A DNA stretch of 29,215 nucleotides from Sulfuritalea sp. (lineage in GTDB: Bacteria > Pseudomonadota > Gammaproteobacteria > Burkholderiales > Rhodocyclaceae). The notes below the pieces were generated by a model. It saw only the letters and a program-made list of their open reading frames with translations, was not told where the DNA came from and made no database searches. Location of the stretch: positions 1 to 29,215 of the forward strand of contig JAPLRA010000021.1 of assembly GCA_026399445.1 (NCBI GenBank), read 5' to 3'. The translations under genes were made by a program, and so were the position numbers. Positions within the stretch are counted from its first letter, which is position 1. Each line of letters starts with the position of its first letter. Below are positions 1 to 8,900 of this stretch, in pieces.

Positions 1-1
1 C

Positions 2-973
2 ATCAATGCCGAAGATCCCTTCCGCGGCTTCCTGCCCTCCACCGGCCGCCTGGTGAAGTACATGCCACCGCCCGAGGTGCATGGCGTGCGTGTCGATACC
101 GGCGTCTATGAAGGCGGCGAGATCTCGATGTTCTACGATTCGATGATCGCCAAGCTGATCGTCCATGCGGCGACGCGCGATCAGGCGATCGCCCGCATGC
201 GCGATGCGCTGAATCAGTTCGTGATCCGCGGCGTGGCGTCGAATATCGCCTTCCAGGCAGCGCTGATGCAGAACCCGCGCTTCCTGTCCGGCGACTTCAA
301 CACCGGCCTCATCGCCGAGCAGTACCCCAAGGGCTTCAATGCAGCGGATGTGCCGCATGCCGATCCGGTGATGCTGGTGGCTGTCGCCGCGGCAATTCAT
401 CGCCAGTACCTGGCGCGCAATGCGACGATTACAGGGCAGATGCCCGGGCATGAATTCACCCCGGGTGAAGATTTCGTCGTGTTGTTGGGGGCCGGCCAGC
501 ATCAGGTCAAGGTCCTCGAAGCGGAAGCTGGCTGGGATGTCAGTTTCGCCGGCGAAATCTATGAGCTGCGCTCGACCTGGCAATTCGGCGATCCGCTGTA
601 TGTGGGCACCCTCAACGGTCAGCCGATCTGCATGCAGGTGGAACGGCGCGGGCTGGTCTATCGGCTGTTCCACTGGGGCGTGCAGGCCGACATGCAGGTG
701 ATGTCCGCGCGTACCGCCGAGCTGCGGGCGCTGATGCCGGTCAAGGCCGCGCCCGACATGTCGAAGTTTTTGCTGTCACCGATGCCGGGACTGCTTACCC
801 AGGTTGCGGTCACGGTCGGGCAGGAGGTCAAGGCCGGCGAAATCCTGGCGAAGATCGAGGCGATGAAAATGGAGAACGTGCTGAAGGCCGAGCGTGACTG
901 TGTGGTGGAGAGTTTGCTGGCCAAGCCGGGCGAAAGCCTGGCGGTGGATCAGGCCATCATTTCATTCAAGTAA
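2..973 (+). CDS. pccA: Propionyl-CoA carboxylase-type biotin carboxylase/biotin carrier subunit (5' truncated by window edge)
   Basis: The reading frame is open from base 2, so the gene starts before the window. The first residues, INAEDP followed by FRGFLPSTGRL, are the end of a biotin carboxylase domain. A middle region of about 120 residues matches the position of the BT (subunit-interaction) domain of propionyl-CoA carboxylase alpha chains. The last 75 residues are a biotinyl carrier domain: SPMPGLL, then EAMKMEN, with the biotin-accepting lysine codon at 866-868. Family knowledge: the subunit charges biotin with bicarbonate and ATP and passes the carboxyl group to a partner carboxyltransferase (PccB), giving methylmalonyl-CoA. 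The wording FRGFLPSTG and the BT region favour propionyl-CoA over 3-methylcrotonyl-CoA carboxylase, but the substrate is inferred. The gene is followed by a hairpin and converges on a porin gene. Confidence 0.88.
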   Translation: MNAEDPFRGFLPSTGRLVKYMPPPEVHGVRVDTGVYEGGEISMFYDSMIAKLIVHAATRDQAIARMRDALNQFVIRGVASNIAFQAALMQNPRFLSGDFNTGLIAEQYPKGFNAADVPHADPVMLVAVAAAIHRQYLARNATITGQMPGHEFTPGEDFVVLLGAGQHQVKVLEAEAGWDVSFAGEIYELRSTWQFGDPLYVGTLNGQPICMQVERRGLVYRLFHWGVQADMQVMSARTAELRALMPVKAAPDMSKFLLSPMPGLLTQVAVTVGQEVKAGEILAKIEAMKMENVLKAERDCVVESLLAKPGESLAVDQAIISFK

Positions 974-1005
974 GCGCAACAAGTTCCGCAGGACGCAACG
1001 CGCGG

Positions 1006-1033
1006 GCGATACGGCGTTAGCTCGCCGTATCGC
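1006..1033. terminator. Perfect 11-bp hairpin between convergent genes
   Basis: GCGATACGGCG (1006-1016) pairs perfectly with CGCCGTATCGC (1023-1033) across a 6-base loop. It lies 33 bases after the pccA stop and 24 bases beyond the 3' end of the convergent porin gene, so it could end transcription from either side. A short TTTT follows at 1044-1047 on the + strand, not directly after the stem, so classic intrinsic termination is uncertain. The right arm is part of a motif that recurs at 18279-18302. Confidence 0.55.
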
Positions 1034-1047
1034 AAGCGCCGACTTTT
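1024..1047 (-). repeat. Copy 1 of a 24-nt intergenic motif
   Basis: Read on the minus strand, this segment is AAAAGTCGGCG, then three bases (CTT), then GCGATACGGC. The same 11-mer and 10-mer with the same spacing occur on the + strand at 18279-18302, giving 22 of 24 identical positions. Both copies are intergenic. Here it overlaps the right arm of the hairpin at 1006-1033. Confidence 0.5.
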
Positions 1048-1056
1048 CATTCTTGA

Positions 1057-2313
1057 CTAAATAGCGAATTCGAGGCGCACGCCAAGGAGTTTTGCCTTCG
1101 GCGTCGTCGCGCCGCCGGGGTTGCGGATTTCCTGGTAGTTGGGCTGGATGGCGAACCAGGGGCTCACCGCGAAGCGATAGGTGACTTCCAGCGCCGTCTC
1201 GTTGGCCGTCGTCGTGCCCGTCTGGGCAGTGCGCCATTTGTCGGAAAGCCCGGCACGTGTCCAGGCCAGCCCGAGGATGTCGTCCGGCCGCGAGGCGAGC
1301 GGACTCTTGGCGTGCACCCCCAAGTTCAGCGAGTTCTTGACGGCCGACGAGTCTCCATCGCCGAAGGTGTAGCGGGCGAAGCCGGTGAGAAAGCGGTCGT
1401 CGTTGCCGCCCAGGCGCATCAGGGTACGCTCGCCGAGCACATAACCACCGCGGCGGCTGCGCAGCATCGGGTTGCCGGCGGTATCGAGGTCGCGCAGATC
1501 ATTGGCTTTGGCGCTGTAGCCCCAGAGGCCGAATGCCAGTTTGGCATGCCCCTTGAATTTGTCGTTCGTCGCCTCGGGCAGCCAGCCGAGTTCGCCAATG
1601 CTGAAGCTGCCATCGCCCTTGGCGAAGCGGATCGCCGTCCGCTTGGGGCGGGCCGGATCGTTGGGGACGCCGTCAAGCACCGCAGCCATGGCGTACAGCG
1701 AAGGAGCGATATTCCAGCGCGCGCGGATGCCGAAAGCGGAGTTGTTGAAGATCGACGGGGCGTTGGTCAACGCCAGATCGGCGGGCGTTCCGTACTGGGG
1801 GCCGAGAAAGACGCCGGCAGAATCCATCGTGAAGAATTCGCTGTCGATCGGGTAGAGACCCGCCAGTACCGCAAGCCTGTCATCGAGCCAGCTCTGCTGC
1901 AGCCACGCCTGGAACAGGCGCGTGGTGCCGGGGGCGGCAACCTCGATGTTGGTCACGCCCATCTGAGCGCCAACGTGGCGAGCGTTGGGACCCCAGCCGG
2001 AGTCGCTGATGACGTTGATCATGGCGCTACTACCCTGCCAGCCCGCGGCTTTCGCCAGGTCCATCTTGAGCTTGAGATCAATGTGGCTGACGGTCCTGTG
2101 GCCGCCGCTGATCGCGCCGCTGTTGCGCAGCGCGTCGATCTTGATGCCACCTTCAAAGCTGAAACCGCGCTTTGCGGCAGCCGTTCGATCGCCTCCCCAG
2201 TCACCGGTAAGCGTGTCCTCGGCAAAGTTCGGCTGCACGTTGTCTTCAGCCTGGACTGACAGCGCGGCGAGCACGCAGGCCGCGCCAGCAAGAAAGGATC
2301 GATGAATCGCCAT
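1057..2313 (-). CDS. OprB-family carbohydrate-type outer-membrane porin
   Basis: About 418 residues. The N-terminus (MAIHRSFLAGAACVLAALSVQA, then ED) is a typical Sec signal peptide cut after Ala. The mature start has LTGDWGGDR followed by a segment like the first strand of OprB-type carbohydrate porins. The remainder alternates short hydrophobic strands and polar loops and ends in a strand finishing with F-A-I, as expected for an outer-membrane beta barrel. Family role: passive uptake of sugars or other small solutes; the substrate cannot be told from sequence. I prefer the ATG at 2313; a GTG one codon upstream is also possible. The start overlaps the stop of the upstream oxidoreductase (TGATG), so the two are probably co-transcribed. 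The 3' end faces pccA. Confidence 0.8.
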   Translation of the reverse strand: MAIHRSFLAGAACVLAALSVQAEDNVQPNFAEDTLTGDWGGDRTAAAKRGFSFEGGIKIDALRNSGAISGGHRTVSHIDLKLKMDLAKAAGWQGSSAMINVISDSGWGPNARHVGAQMGVTNIEVAAPGTTRLFQAWLQQSWLDDRLAVLAGLYPIDSEFFTMDSAGVFLGPQYGTPADLALTNAPSIFNNSAFGIRARWNIAPSLYAMAAVLDGVPNDPARPKRTAIRFAKGDGSFSIGELGWLPEATNDKFKGHAKLAFGLWGYSAKANDLRDLDTAGNPMLRSRRGGYVLGERTLMRLGGNDDRFLTGFARYTFGDGDSSAVKNSLNLGVHAKSPLASRPDDILGLAWTRAGLSDKWRTAQTGTTTANETALEVTYRFAVSPWFAIQPNYQEIRNPGGATTPKAKLLGVRLEFAI

Positions 2314-2637
2314 CACGCCAGCGCCGACTTCTGTGAGAGAGCCGGATAGTCGGTATAGCCGCGCTCACCGCCGCCGTAAAAACTGGCCGCGTCCCATTTG
2401 GCCAGCGGCGCATCGCGACGCAAGCGCTCGACCAGATCCGGGTTGGAGATGAAGGGCTTGCCGATGGCGATCAGGTCGGCGTGGCCGCGTGCCAGAATCG
2501 CTTCGCATGCGGCGGGCGTCTTGAAGCCGCCGCAGGCGATCAGCCCGCCGTGGAAGCTGTCGCGCAGCGCCGGCATCATCGAATGCGTGGCGTCGTGAAT
2601 CCAGTCGATGGTCTGGCAGTAGATATGCAGGAAACCT

Positions 2638-2683
2638 ATGCCGCGCTGGTTGAGTTCGCGAGCCAGCCACGGATAGGTCTTCA
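2638..2683 (-). repeat. 46-bp inverted repeat, native copy inside the ene-reductase gene
   Basis: In the gene's own frame this segment encodes KTYPWLARELNQRG, a normal position for this family, so this is taken as the original copy. Its exact reverse complement occurs at 3078-3123, about 395 bases away. Confidence 0.95.
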
Positions 2684-3077
2684 GTGGTTCGGGGTCGGCG
2701 ACCATGCCGTTGCCCTGACCATAAGGTGACTGGCGCACCGCAATGCGCTCCGGCGCGACGTGCGCCGCCACCGCGTCGACCGCGTCGACCACTTCCAGCA
2801 GCAGGCGGTAGCGATTGGCCAGTGAGCCACCGTAGGCATCGTTGCGATTGTTCACCGCCGGACAGCGGAATTGATCCAGCAGGTAGCCGTTGGCGCCATG
2901 AATCTCGACGCCATCAAAACCGGCCTGCATGGCCAGTTTCGCCGCATGGGCGAATTCGCCGACGACGTCGTGAATCTCCTGGATGCTGAGAACTTCCGGC
3001 TGGCCGCAGTCGGCAGCTACGGGTTTGCCGTCCGGACCGGGGATCATGGTTTGCGTGGCCGCCGGTTTGATCGACGG

Positions 3078-3123
3078 TGAAGACCTATCCGTGGCTGGCT
3101 CGCGAACTCAACCAGCGCGGCAT
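3078..3123 (+). repeat. 46-bp inverted repeat, misplaced copy that breaks the ene-reductase gene
   Basis: Perfect 46-base reverse-complement match to 2638-2683, sitting where a conserved linker of the enzyme should be. It begins within the His codon of GRVAH, so a few bases of shared sequence (CAT, GC) could have served as microhomology for a template switch. It replaces host sequence rather than simply being added, because the usual linker is missing. Confidence 0.95.
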
Positions 3124-3445
3124 GTGCGACACGGCCGCAATGCCAGATCTGGGCGAACATTGTGCCGCCCGCGGCGTGTACGGCATCGGTAACCTTCTTC
3201 CAGCCTGCGGCCTGATCCTCGTTCCACAGTGCCGGCGTGTTGAGGTAGCCGCGCGCCCGATCGGAGACCGGCACGCCCTCCGAGATGATCAGGCCGGCGC
3301 TGGCGCGTTGGCGGTAGTACTCGACGATCAGATCATTGGGCACGGCGTCGCGATGGTCGGCACGGCAGCGGGTCATCGGGGCCATGGCGATGCGGTTGGC
3401 GAGCCGAAGGGCTGAATTGGCGTAGGGATCGAAGAGCATGGGCGT

Positions 3446-5365
3446 ATGTGCGATATATGCGATATGTGCAGAGCGCCAATTCTACTCAAGGGGCAGGGTA
3501 AAATTTGCCGAATTGTCGAATCGGATCTTGCTGTGCCGCGCATTCCCGCCTTGCTGTTCCTGTTGTGCTGTTGGGCCTGTCATGTCGGCACAACGCTCGC
3601 TGCCGTGCGGCTGGCGCCGGGGGCCACTTCGCATGCCCTGGCGGCAGAAGTTTTCGTACTCGAAGACCCGGGCGGTCGCTGGTCGCTCGCTGACGTTCAG
3701 GGTCGCGGCGCCGAGTTTCAACCCTCCGGATTAGCGGGCGATGCGGCGATCAACTTCGGCTATTCCGCTTCTGCCTGGTGGCTGCGTTTCGAGGTTGAAG
3801 CAAGTCCCGCCGTATCCCGCAACTGGATGCTGGAAGTGGCTTTTCCGACGCTGGACCGGGTGGACTACTTCGGTCCCGGCGGCGAGCATCTGAGTGCCGG
3901 TGACCAGCTGCTTTTTGCGGCGCGTCCGGTGCCGCATCGAAACTTCGTGTTCCCCCTGCGCCTGGGCGAAGCAGGCGCAAGCACCGTCTGGCTGCGGGTT
4001 GCCTCCGAAGGCACGCTGACTGTTCCGTTGCGGCTGTGGCAAACCGAGGCCTTCTGGCAGGAGTCGCATGCCAGCTATGCGGTGCTGTCGGTCTATTTCG
4101 GCATGTTGCTGGCCCTTGTCCTCTACAACCTGCTCCTGTGGTTTTCGTTGCGCGATCACAACTATCTCACCTACGTCCTGTTCGCCGGCAGCATGGCCGT
4201 TGGACAACTGTCCTTCAACGGATTGGGCACCGAGTTTTTATGGCCGGCCTGGCCGGCCTGGGGCAACCTCGCTTTCACCAGCGGTTTCGCCGCGACAGGT
4301 TTGTTCGGCGCCATGTTTACGCGCGGCTTTCTCGAGACGCGGCGCAACGCGCCGCGGCTGGATGGCGCTGTAATAGGACTCGCCGCACTGTTTGCGCTGT
4401 GCATGGTGGCGCCACTGGCTGCACCCTATCGCCTGGCGGCAATTCTGACTTCGCTTACAGGCGTCACCTTCTCCATGGTGGCGGTGATAGCCGGTCTGCG
4501 TTGCTGGCGGAAAGGCCAGCCCGGCGCGCGCATCTTTCTGCTGGCATGGACACTGCTGCTGCTGGGTGTCGCCGTGGCCGGCCTGCGCAACATGAACCTG
4601 CTGCCAACCTCGTTCTTCAGCTTCTATGCCATGCAGATAGGCTCGGCGCTGGAGATGCTGTTGCTTTCGTTTGCGCTGGCCGATCGGATCAATGGTCTGC
4701 GACGCGAGAAGGATGCGGCTCAGGGCGAGGCGATAGCCGTCAAGCAGCAACTGGTGGGGGCCCTGCAGCGCTCCGAGGCGAGCCTTGAGCGTCGCGTTGC
4801 CGAGCGCACGGAGGAACTGGAAGCGGCCAACGCGCGTCTGCGTGAAAACGAGCGCCAGCTGCAGGCTCTGGCCCATACCGATATCCTGACCGGCCTGGCC
4901 AATCGGCTGCTGCTCGAGGCGCGTTTGGTGCAATCCATGCAGCATGCGCGGCGCACTCACGGGCAGGTGGCGGTGCTGCTGGTCGACCTCGATCATTTCA
5001 AGCCGATCAATGATGGCTACGGCCATGCGATCGGCGACGAGGTATTGCGCGGCATGGCGGATCGTCTCCGTGCGACGGTGCGCGAGGTCGACACGGTGGC
5101 CCGGCTGGGCGGCGATGAATTCGCCATCGTCCTGACCGGTCTCGGCAGCGGCGCCGACGCGGAGCGTCTGGCCGAGAAGGTCGTTGCCAGCCTGGGCGAA
5201 CCGATGCGCGTACTTGGCCTGCCACTGGAGATTGGCGTCAGCATCGGTATCGCACTGTTCTCCAGTGGCGATCTGTCACCCGCTGAACTGATGCGTCGCG
5301 CGGAGCAGGCAATGTATGCGGCCAAGGATGCCGGGCGCAAATGCTATCGGGTGTTTGCCGGCTAG
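3446..5365 (+). CDS. Membrane diguanylate cyclase with 7TMR-DISM sensor and GGDEF domain
   Basis: Up to 639 residues. Domain order: N-terminal hydrophobic signal segment, periplasmic 7TMR-DISMED2-like region (about residues 55-185), seven hydrophobic helices (about 200-410), a coiled-coil linker rich in Glu and Arg (about 425-475), and a C-terminal GGDEF domain. The active-site motif GGDEF is at residues 555-559 and an intact RxxD product-inhibition site (REVD, 546-549) precedes it by five residues, so synthesis of cyclic-di-GMP with feedback control is expected. The start is uncertain: the ATG at 3446 puts an odd cysteine-rich stretch before the signal sequence, whereas GTG at 3533 begins directly at VPRIPALLFLL and looks more natural. 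It is divergent from the ene-reductase. The sensed signal is unknown. Confidence 0.9.
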   Translation: MCDICDMCRAPILLKGQGKICRIVESDLAVPRIPALLFLLCCWACHVGTTLAAVRLAPGATSHALAAEVFVLEDPGGRWSLADVQGRGAEFQPSGLAGDAAINFGYSASAWWLRFEVEASPAVSRNWMLEVAFPTLDRVDYFGPGGEHLSAGDQLLFAARPVPHRNFVFPLRLGEAGASTVWLRVASEGTLTVPLRLWQTEAFWQESHASYAVLSVYFGMLLALVLYNLLLWFSLRDHNYLTYVLFAGSMAVGQLSFNGLGTEFLWPAWPAWGNLAFTSGFAATGLFGAMFTRGFLETRRNAPRLDGAVIGLAALFALCMVAPLAAPYRLAAILTSLTGVTFSMVAVIAGLRCWRKGQPGARIFLLAWTLLLLGVAVAGLRNMNLLPTSFFSFYAMQIGSALEMLLLSFALADRINGLRREKDAAQGEAIAVKQQLVGALQRSEASLERRVAERTEELEAANARLRENERQLQALAHTDILTGLANRLLLEARLVQSMQHARRTHGQVAVLLVDLDHFKPINDGYGHAIGDEVLRGMADRLRATVREVDTVARLGGDEFAIVLTGLGSGADAERLAEKVVASLGEPMRVLGLPLEIGVSIGIALFSSGDLSPAELMRRAEQAMYAAKDAGRKCYRVFAG

Positions 5366-5373
5366 CGCCGGCA
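5356..5373. terminator. 7-bp hairpin with the cyclase stop codon in its loop
   Basis: TGCCGGC (5356-5362) pairs perfectly with GCCGGCA (5367-5373) around a TAGC loop that contains the TAG stop of the diguanylate cyclase gene. A competing pairing exists between CGCCGGCA (5366-5373) and TGCCGGCG (5397-5404). It lies between convergent genes. There is no T-tract, so a terminator role is only possible. Confidence 0.35.
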
Positions 5374-5423
5374 GCAAGCGGTTTCAGGCAGCGTGTTGCC
5401 GGCGCGCGAGGCACCCGCCGCGG

Positions 5424-5909
5424 TCAGGCGAGGCGGGCGAAGGCCTCAATCACGTCCGGGGGGGCCTGTACCAGTTCGATCAGCACGCCTTCCCCGGCAA
5501 TGGGGAACTGCTCGTTGGCTTTTGGATGCAGAAAGGTGATGTCGTAGCCGGCCGCGCCTTTGCGGATGCCGCCCGGCGCGAAGCGCACGCCTTGTGCCGT
5601 GAGCCAATCCACGGCAGCAGGCAGGTCGTCGATCCAGAGCCCGACGTGATTCAGCGGCGGTTCATGCACCGCGGGCTTTTTAGCCGGATCGAGTGGTTGC
5701 ATGAGATCGACTTCCACCTTGAACGGGCCGCTGCCCATGGCGGTGATGTCCTCGTCCACGTTTTCGCGCTCGCTGACAAAATTGCCGGTTACGACAAGGC
5801 CGAACATGTCGACCCAGAGCTTTCTCAGGCGATCCTTGGACGGGCCGCCGATGGCGATCTGCTGAATGCCAAGCACCTTGAAGGGGCGCACCGCGGCGGG
5901 CTGAGTCAT
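5424..5909 (-). CDS. VOC-fold (glyoxalase/methylmalonyl-CoA epimerase-like) protein
   Basis: About 161 residues from the ATG at 5909; ATG at 5912 and TTG at 5924 are alternative starts. It shows the paired beta-alpha-beta-beta-beta modules of the vicinal oxygen chelate fold: IQQIAIGG near the start, NHVGLWIDD in the middle and GVLIELVQAP at the end, with FLHPK before the last strand. In methylmalonyl-CoA epimerases the metal ligands lie in equivalent strands; the His of NHVG and the Glu of LIEL are present, but the first His is Gln here. With a PccA-like gene about 5 kb away an epimerase role is attractive but unproven. It follows the ChpA gene by roughly 20 bases on the same strand and so may be co-transcribed. 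Confidence 0.7.
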   Translation of the reverse strand: MTQPAAVRPFKVLGIQQIAIGGPSKDRLRKLWVDMFGLVVTGNFVSERENVDEDITAMGSGPFKVEVDLMQPLDPAKKPAVHEPPLNHVGLWIDDLPAAVDWLTAQGVRFAPGGIRKGAAGYDITFLHPKANEQFPIAGEGVLIELVQAPPDVIEAFARLA

Positions 5910-5931
5910 CATGAGTTCTGCCAAGGAAAGC

Positions 5932-8900
5932 TCAGTTCTTTTTTTCGACGCATTCGCTTATGCAGGCCAGAAGTTCTTCTTCGTCGTAGGGCTTGCCCAG
6001 GTAGTGATTGACGCCGATTTCCTTCGCATGCTGGCGGTGCTTGTCGGCGGTACGTGAGGTGATCATGATGATCGGAATATGCTTCAGGCGTTTGTCGGCG
6101 CGGATGTTGCGCGCCAGATCGAAGCCGTCCATGCGCGGCATTTCGATGTCCAGCAGCATGACATCGGGGATGACCTCGCCCAATTGTTCCAGCGCATCCA
6201 CGCCGTCCTTGGCTGTCAGCACGTGATAGCCGTGACGGGCGAGCAGGCGTCCGGCGATTTTGCGTACGGTGAGCGAATCATCGACCACCATCACGGCAGC
6301 GGCGGTAGCGGCGGCGGTAGCAGCAGCCGAAGCGATGATCTGGGTTTCGGTCGGGGCCGCCACCTCTGGCAGAGGGGTGCTGGCACGTTCCATGGCACGC
6401 CCTGCCAGACCGACCGGGTTGAGAATCAGCGCGACCTCACCGTTGCCCAGGACGGTTGCGCCGGCAAGACCGGGCACCCGCGCCAGTTGCGGCCCGACCG
6501 CTTTGACCACGATTTCCTGGTTGCCGGTCAGGCTGTCGACTTCCAGCGCAACGCGTTCAGTTCCGCCCTTGACCAGCAGGATCCAGTGCCGTCGCGCCGG
6601 TGGCGGAGTCGCACTGCGCTCTCCCAGCAGCACCGGAAGGTAGTGGTAGGGATAGCGATTTCCCAGCCACTCGGTACTGCCTGTGCTGCGTATCTGCGTC
6701 GCAGAATCGGGCTTGTGGGCCGTGGCCTGCTCGATCATCGACGACGGAATGGCGTAGATCCGGTTGCCGGCAGTGACCAGCACCGCCTGGGTTACGGCCA
6801 GCGTCAGTGGCAGGTAGATGCGGAACGTGGAGCCCTGTCCGGTGGCGGTGGTGACTTCGATGCGGCCGCCGAGACTTGAGGTTTCGCTCTTCACCACGTC
6901 CATGCCGACGCCTCGTCCGGAGAGCGCCGTGAGTTCTGTGGCAGTGGAGAAACCGGGCTGGAAGATGAGTTGCGTCAGGGTTGCTTCATCGGTTTCCGCG
7001 TCCGCGGCAATCAGGCCACCGTCGACGGCGCGCTTGCGAATGCGCTCGAAGTTGAGGCCGGCGCCGTCGTCGGCGATGGACACCACGATTTCGTTGCCCT
7101 CTTGCGCCAGGGACATCGAGATCTGGCCGATCGCTTCCTTGCCGGCCGCTGCCCGCGCGGCGCTGTCCTCGAGGCCGTGAGCGACACTGTTGCGCAGCAG
7201 ATGTTCCAGCGGGCCGGCCATCTTGTCCAGCACCGAGCGGTCAAGCTCTGTCTGGCCGTGACGGATGTCAAGGTTGGCGCGCTTACCGGAATCTTTCGCC
7301 GCCTGGCGCACCACGCGATGCAGGCGCTCGGCCAGGCTTTCAAAGGGCACCATGCGGACGCCCATCATGCGCTGCGAGAGCTCGCGCGAGAGGCGCGCCT
7401 GCGCGGCTACGGCAGCATTGGCGTGGTCGAGATTGCGCAGCAGGTTTTGCTGGACGGTGGCAACGTCGTTCACGCTTTCGGCCATCATCCGCGTGACTTC
7501 CTGGAAACGGGTGAAGCGGTCGAATTCGAGCGGATCGAATTCCTGCGAGTGTTCGCTTGCCAGGGTTTGCTGCGACTGCATCTGCGACTCGGACTGGATT
7601 TCCACTTCGCGCAGTTGCTTGCGCAGGCGAATCACGTTTTCCGTCAGTTCAAGCAGCGAGGCCTTGAGTGCCAGCATCTCGCCCTCGATTCGGCCGCGCG
7701 CGATGGCAACTTCACCGGCCTCGTTGACCAGTTGGTCGACCAGATCGGCGCGCACCCGCAGATGCACCTGCGGTGCGGGAACGAAGGCGGCAGCAGCCGG
7801 TTGTGCCGGGCCCGGGGCATGGACGGCCACCGCAGCTGCCTTGTGTTCGGGGTGTGGCAGTTCGGCCTTGGCCGACTCAACGACGGCGACCGCTTCTGCC
7901 GAATGATGTTCGGGTTCCTCTGCTTCCGGCAGGGCCGCGTTGGGATTGCGCAGATGCTCGATCAGCATCGCCGTGCGGTCATACGAGGTTTCCAGCCCGT
8001 CGATGGTTGCAGGCTGCACCGACTTCATCGCGGTCGCCTGTTCGATCCGGTCTTCCATCGAATGCAAGAGCTCGCCGCAGCCCATGGCGCCGGCCATCCG
8101 CGCGCTGCCTTTCAGTGTGTGCAGTGCGCGCTGGAGCGTACGCGAGATTTCGATGTCAGTCGGAGCTGCGCGCCAATTGCGCAGTCCCTCGCCGATTTCT
8201 CGCATCAGATCGACGCTCTCTTCGAGGAAGAGCGGCAATATCTGCTCATCGATCTCGTCTTCGATCCGTGCCGCCCGACGCTCGGCCGCGGTCAGGGTGA
8301 TTTCCGGCACATCCGGTGCGACGGGTTCTGCGACGGCCAGTTCGACGAAGGCCTCGGCCGCAGGTTCGAAAGAGGTGATGGAGGCCGGCGTCATCGCATT
8401 GAGTTCAGCGGCGAGAGCAGCTTCCTCGCCGGGCATGCGGCGCTCGGCAACGGCACCCAGCATCCCCTCGAGGGCGCCGGCGCAGCGGGCGAAAACAAAG
8501 CGCTGGGCGTCGCTGGGCGTCGCGTCGACCAGCGACAAACGCACCAGCGCATCTTCCAGCGCCCGGGCAAGGCTCGAGATCGGCATCATGCCCGTGGCGG
8601 CGGAAATGCTGGCCGTTGTATGTGCGGCACGGATTACTTCATTGTCCGGCACTGCTTCAAGCCCAAGGTTGGCTTGCAGCGTTGCTATGTGTTCGCGAGT
8701 CTCGTCGAGATAGAGGTTGTAGAGCGTGGGCGCCACTTCCACGTCGCCGATGCGGATCGGTGGTGGCGACGGGAAGGAGACCACTTCAGCTGAAGCCTGC
8801 GGTTCTTCAGGCGCTTCGGTCGCAGTCTCTTCGGGAATGACTTCCTCGGGAATGACTTCCTCGGGAATGACTTCTTCGGGAATGACTTCCTCGGGAATGA

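Larger units (their letters stand above)
2313..3439 (-). pseudogene. Old Yellow Enzyme-family alkene reductase (NemA-like), broken by a 46-bp inverted copy
   Basis: Two fragments in different frames together cover a nearly full FMN-dependent ene-reductase. The first (3439 to 3044) carries IAMAPMTRCRA and MFAQIWHCGRVAH. The second (from about 3077 to 2313) carries PSIKPA, the substrate-binding HGANGYLLDQF with His, Asn and Tyr, YGGSLANRY, and the family C-terminus FYGGGERGYTDYPAL. Between GRVAH and PSIKPA, where relatives have a short ASLxPxG-type linker, the sequence is a perfect reverse-complement copy of bases 2638-2683 of the same gene, which encodes KTYPWLARELNQRG. The replacement shifts the frame and the first fragment stops at 3044. 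Family role: NAD(P)H-dependent reduction of activated double bonds or nitro compounds. The lesion may be real or an assembly error. Downstream of it the gene is otherwise intact and is coupled to the porin start. Confidence 0.85.

Noticed and set aside
1312..2259. 315-residue + strand frame opposite the porin gene
   Set aside because: The minus-strand frame has a signal peptide and OprB features; this one has no recognisable domain.
3077..3415. 112-residue + strand frame starting in the inverted copy (KTYPWLARELNQRG)
   Set aside because: Its start reads the inverted 46-bp copy in sense direction by accident; the remainder is antisense to the ene-reductase.
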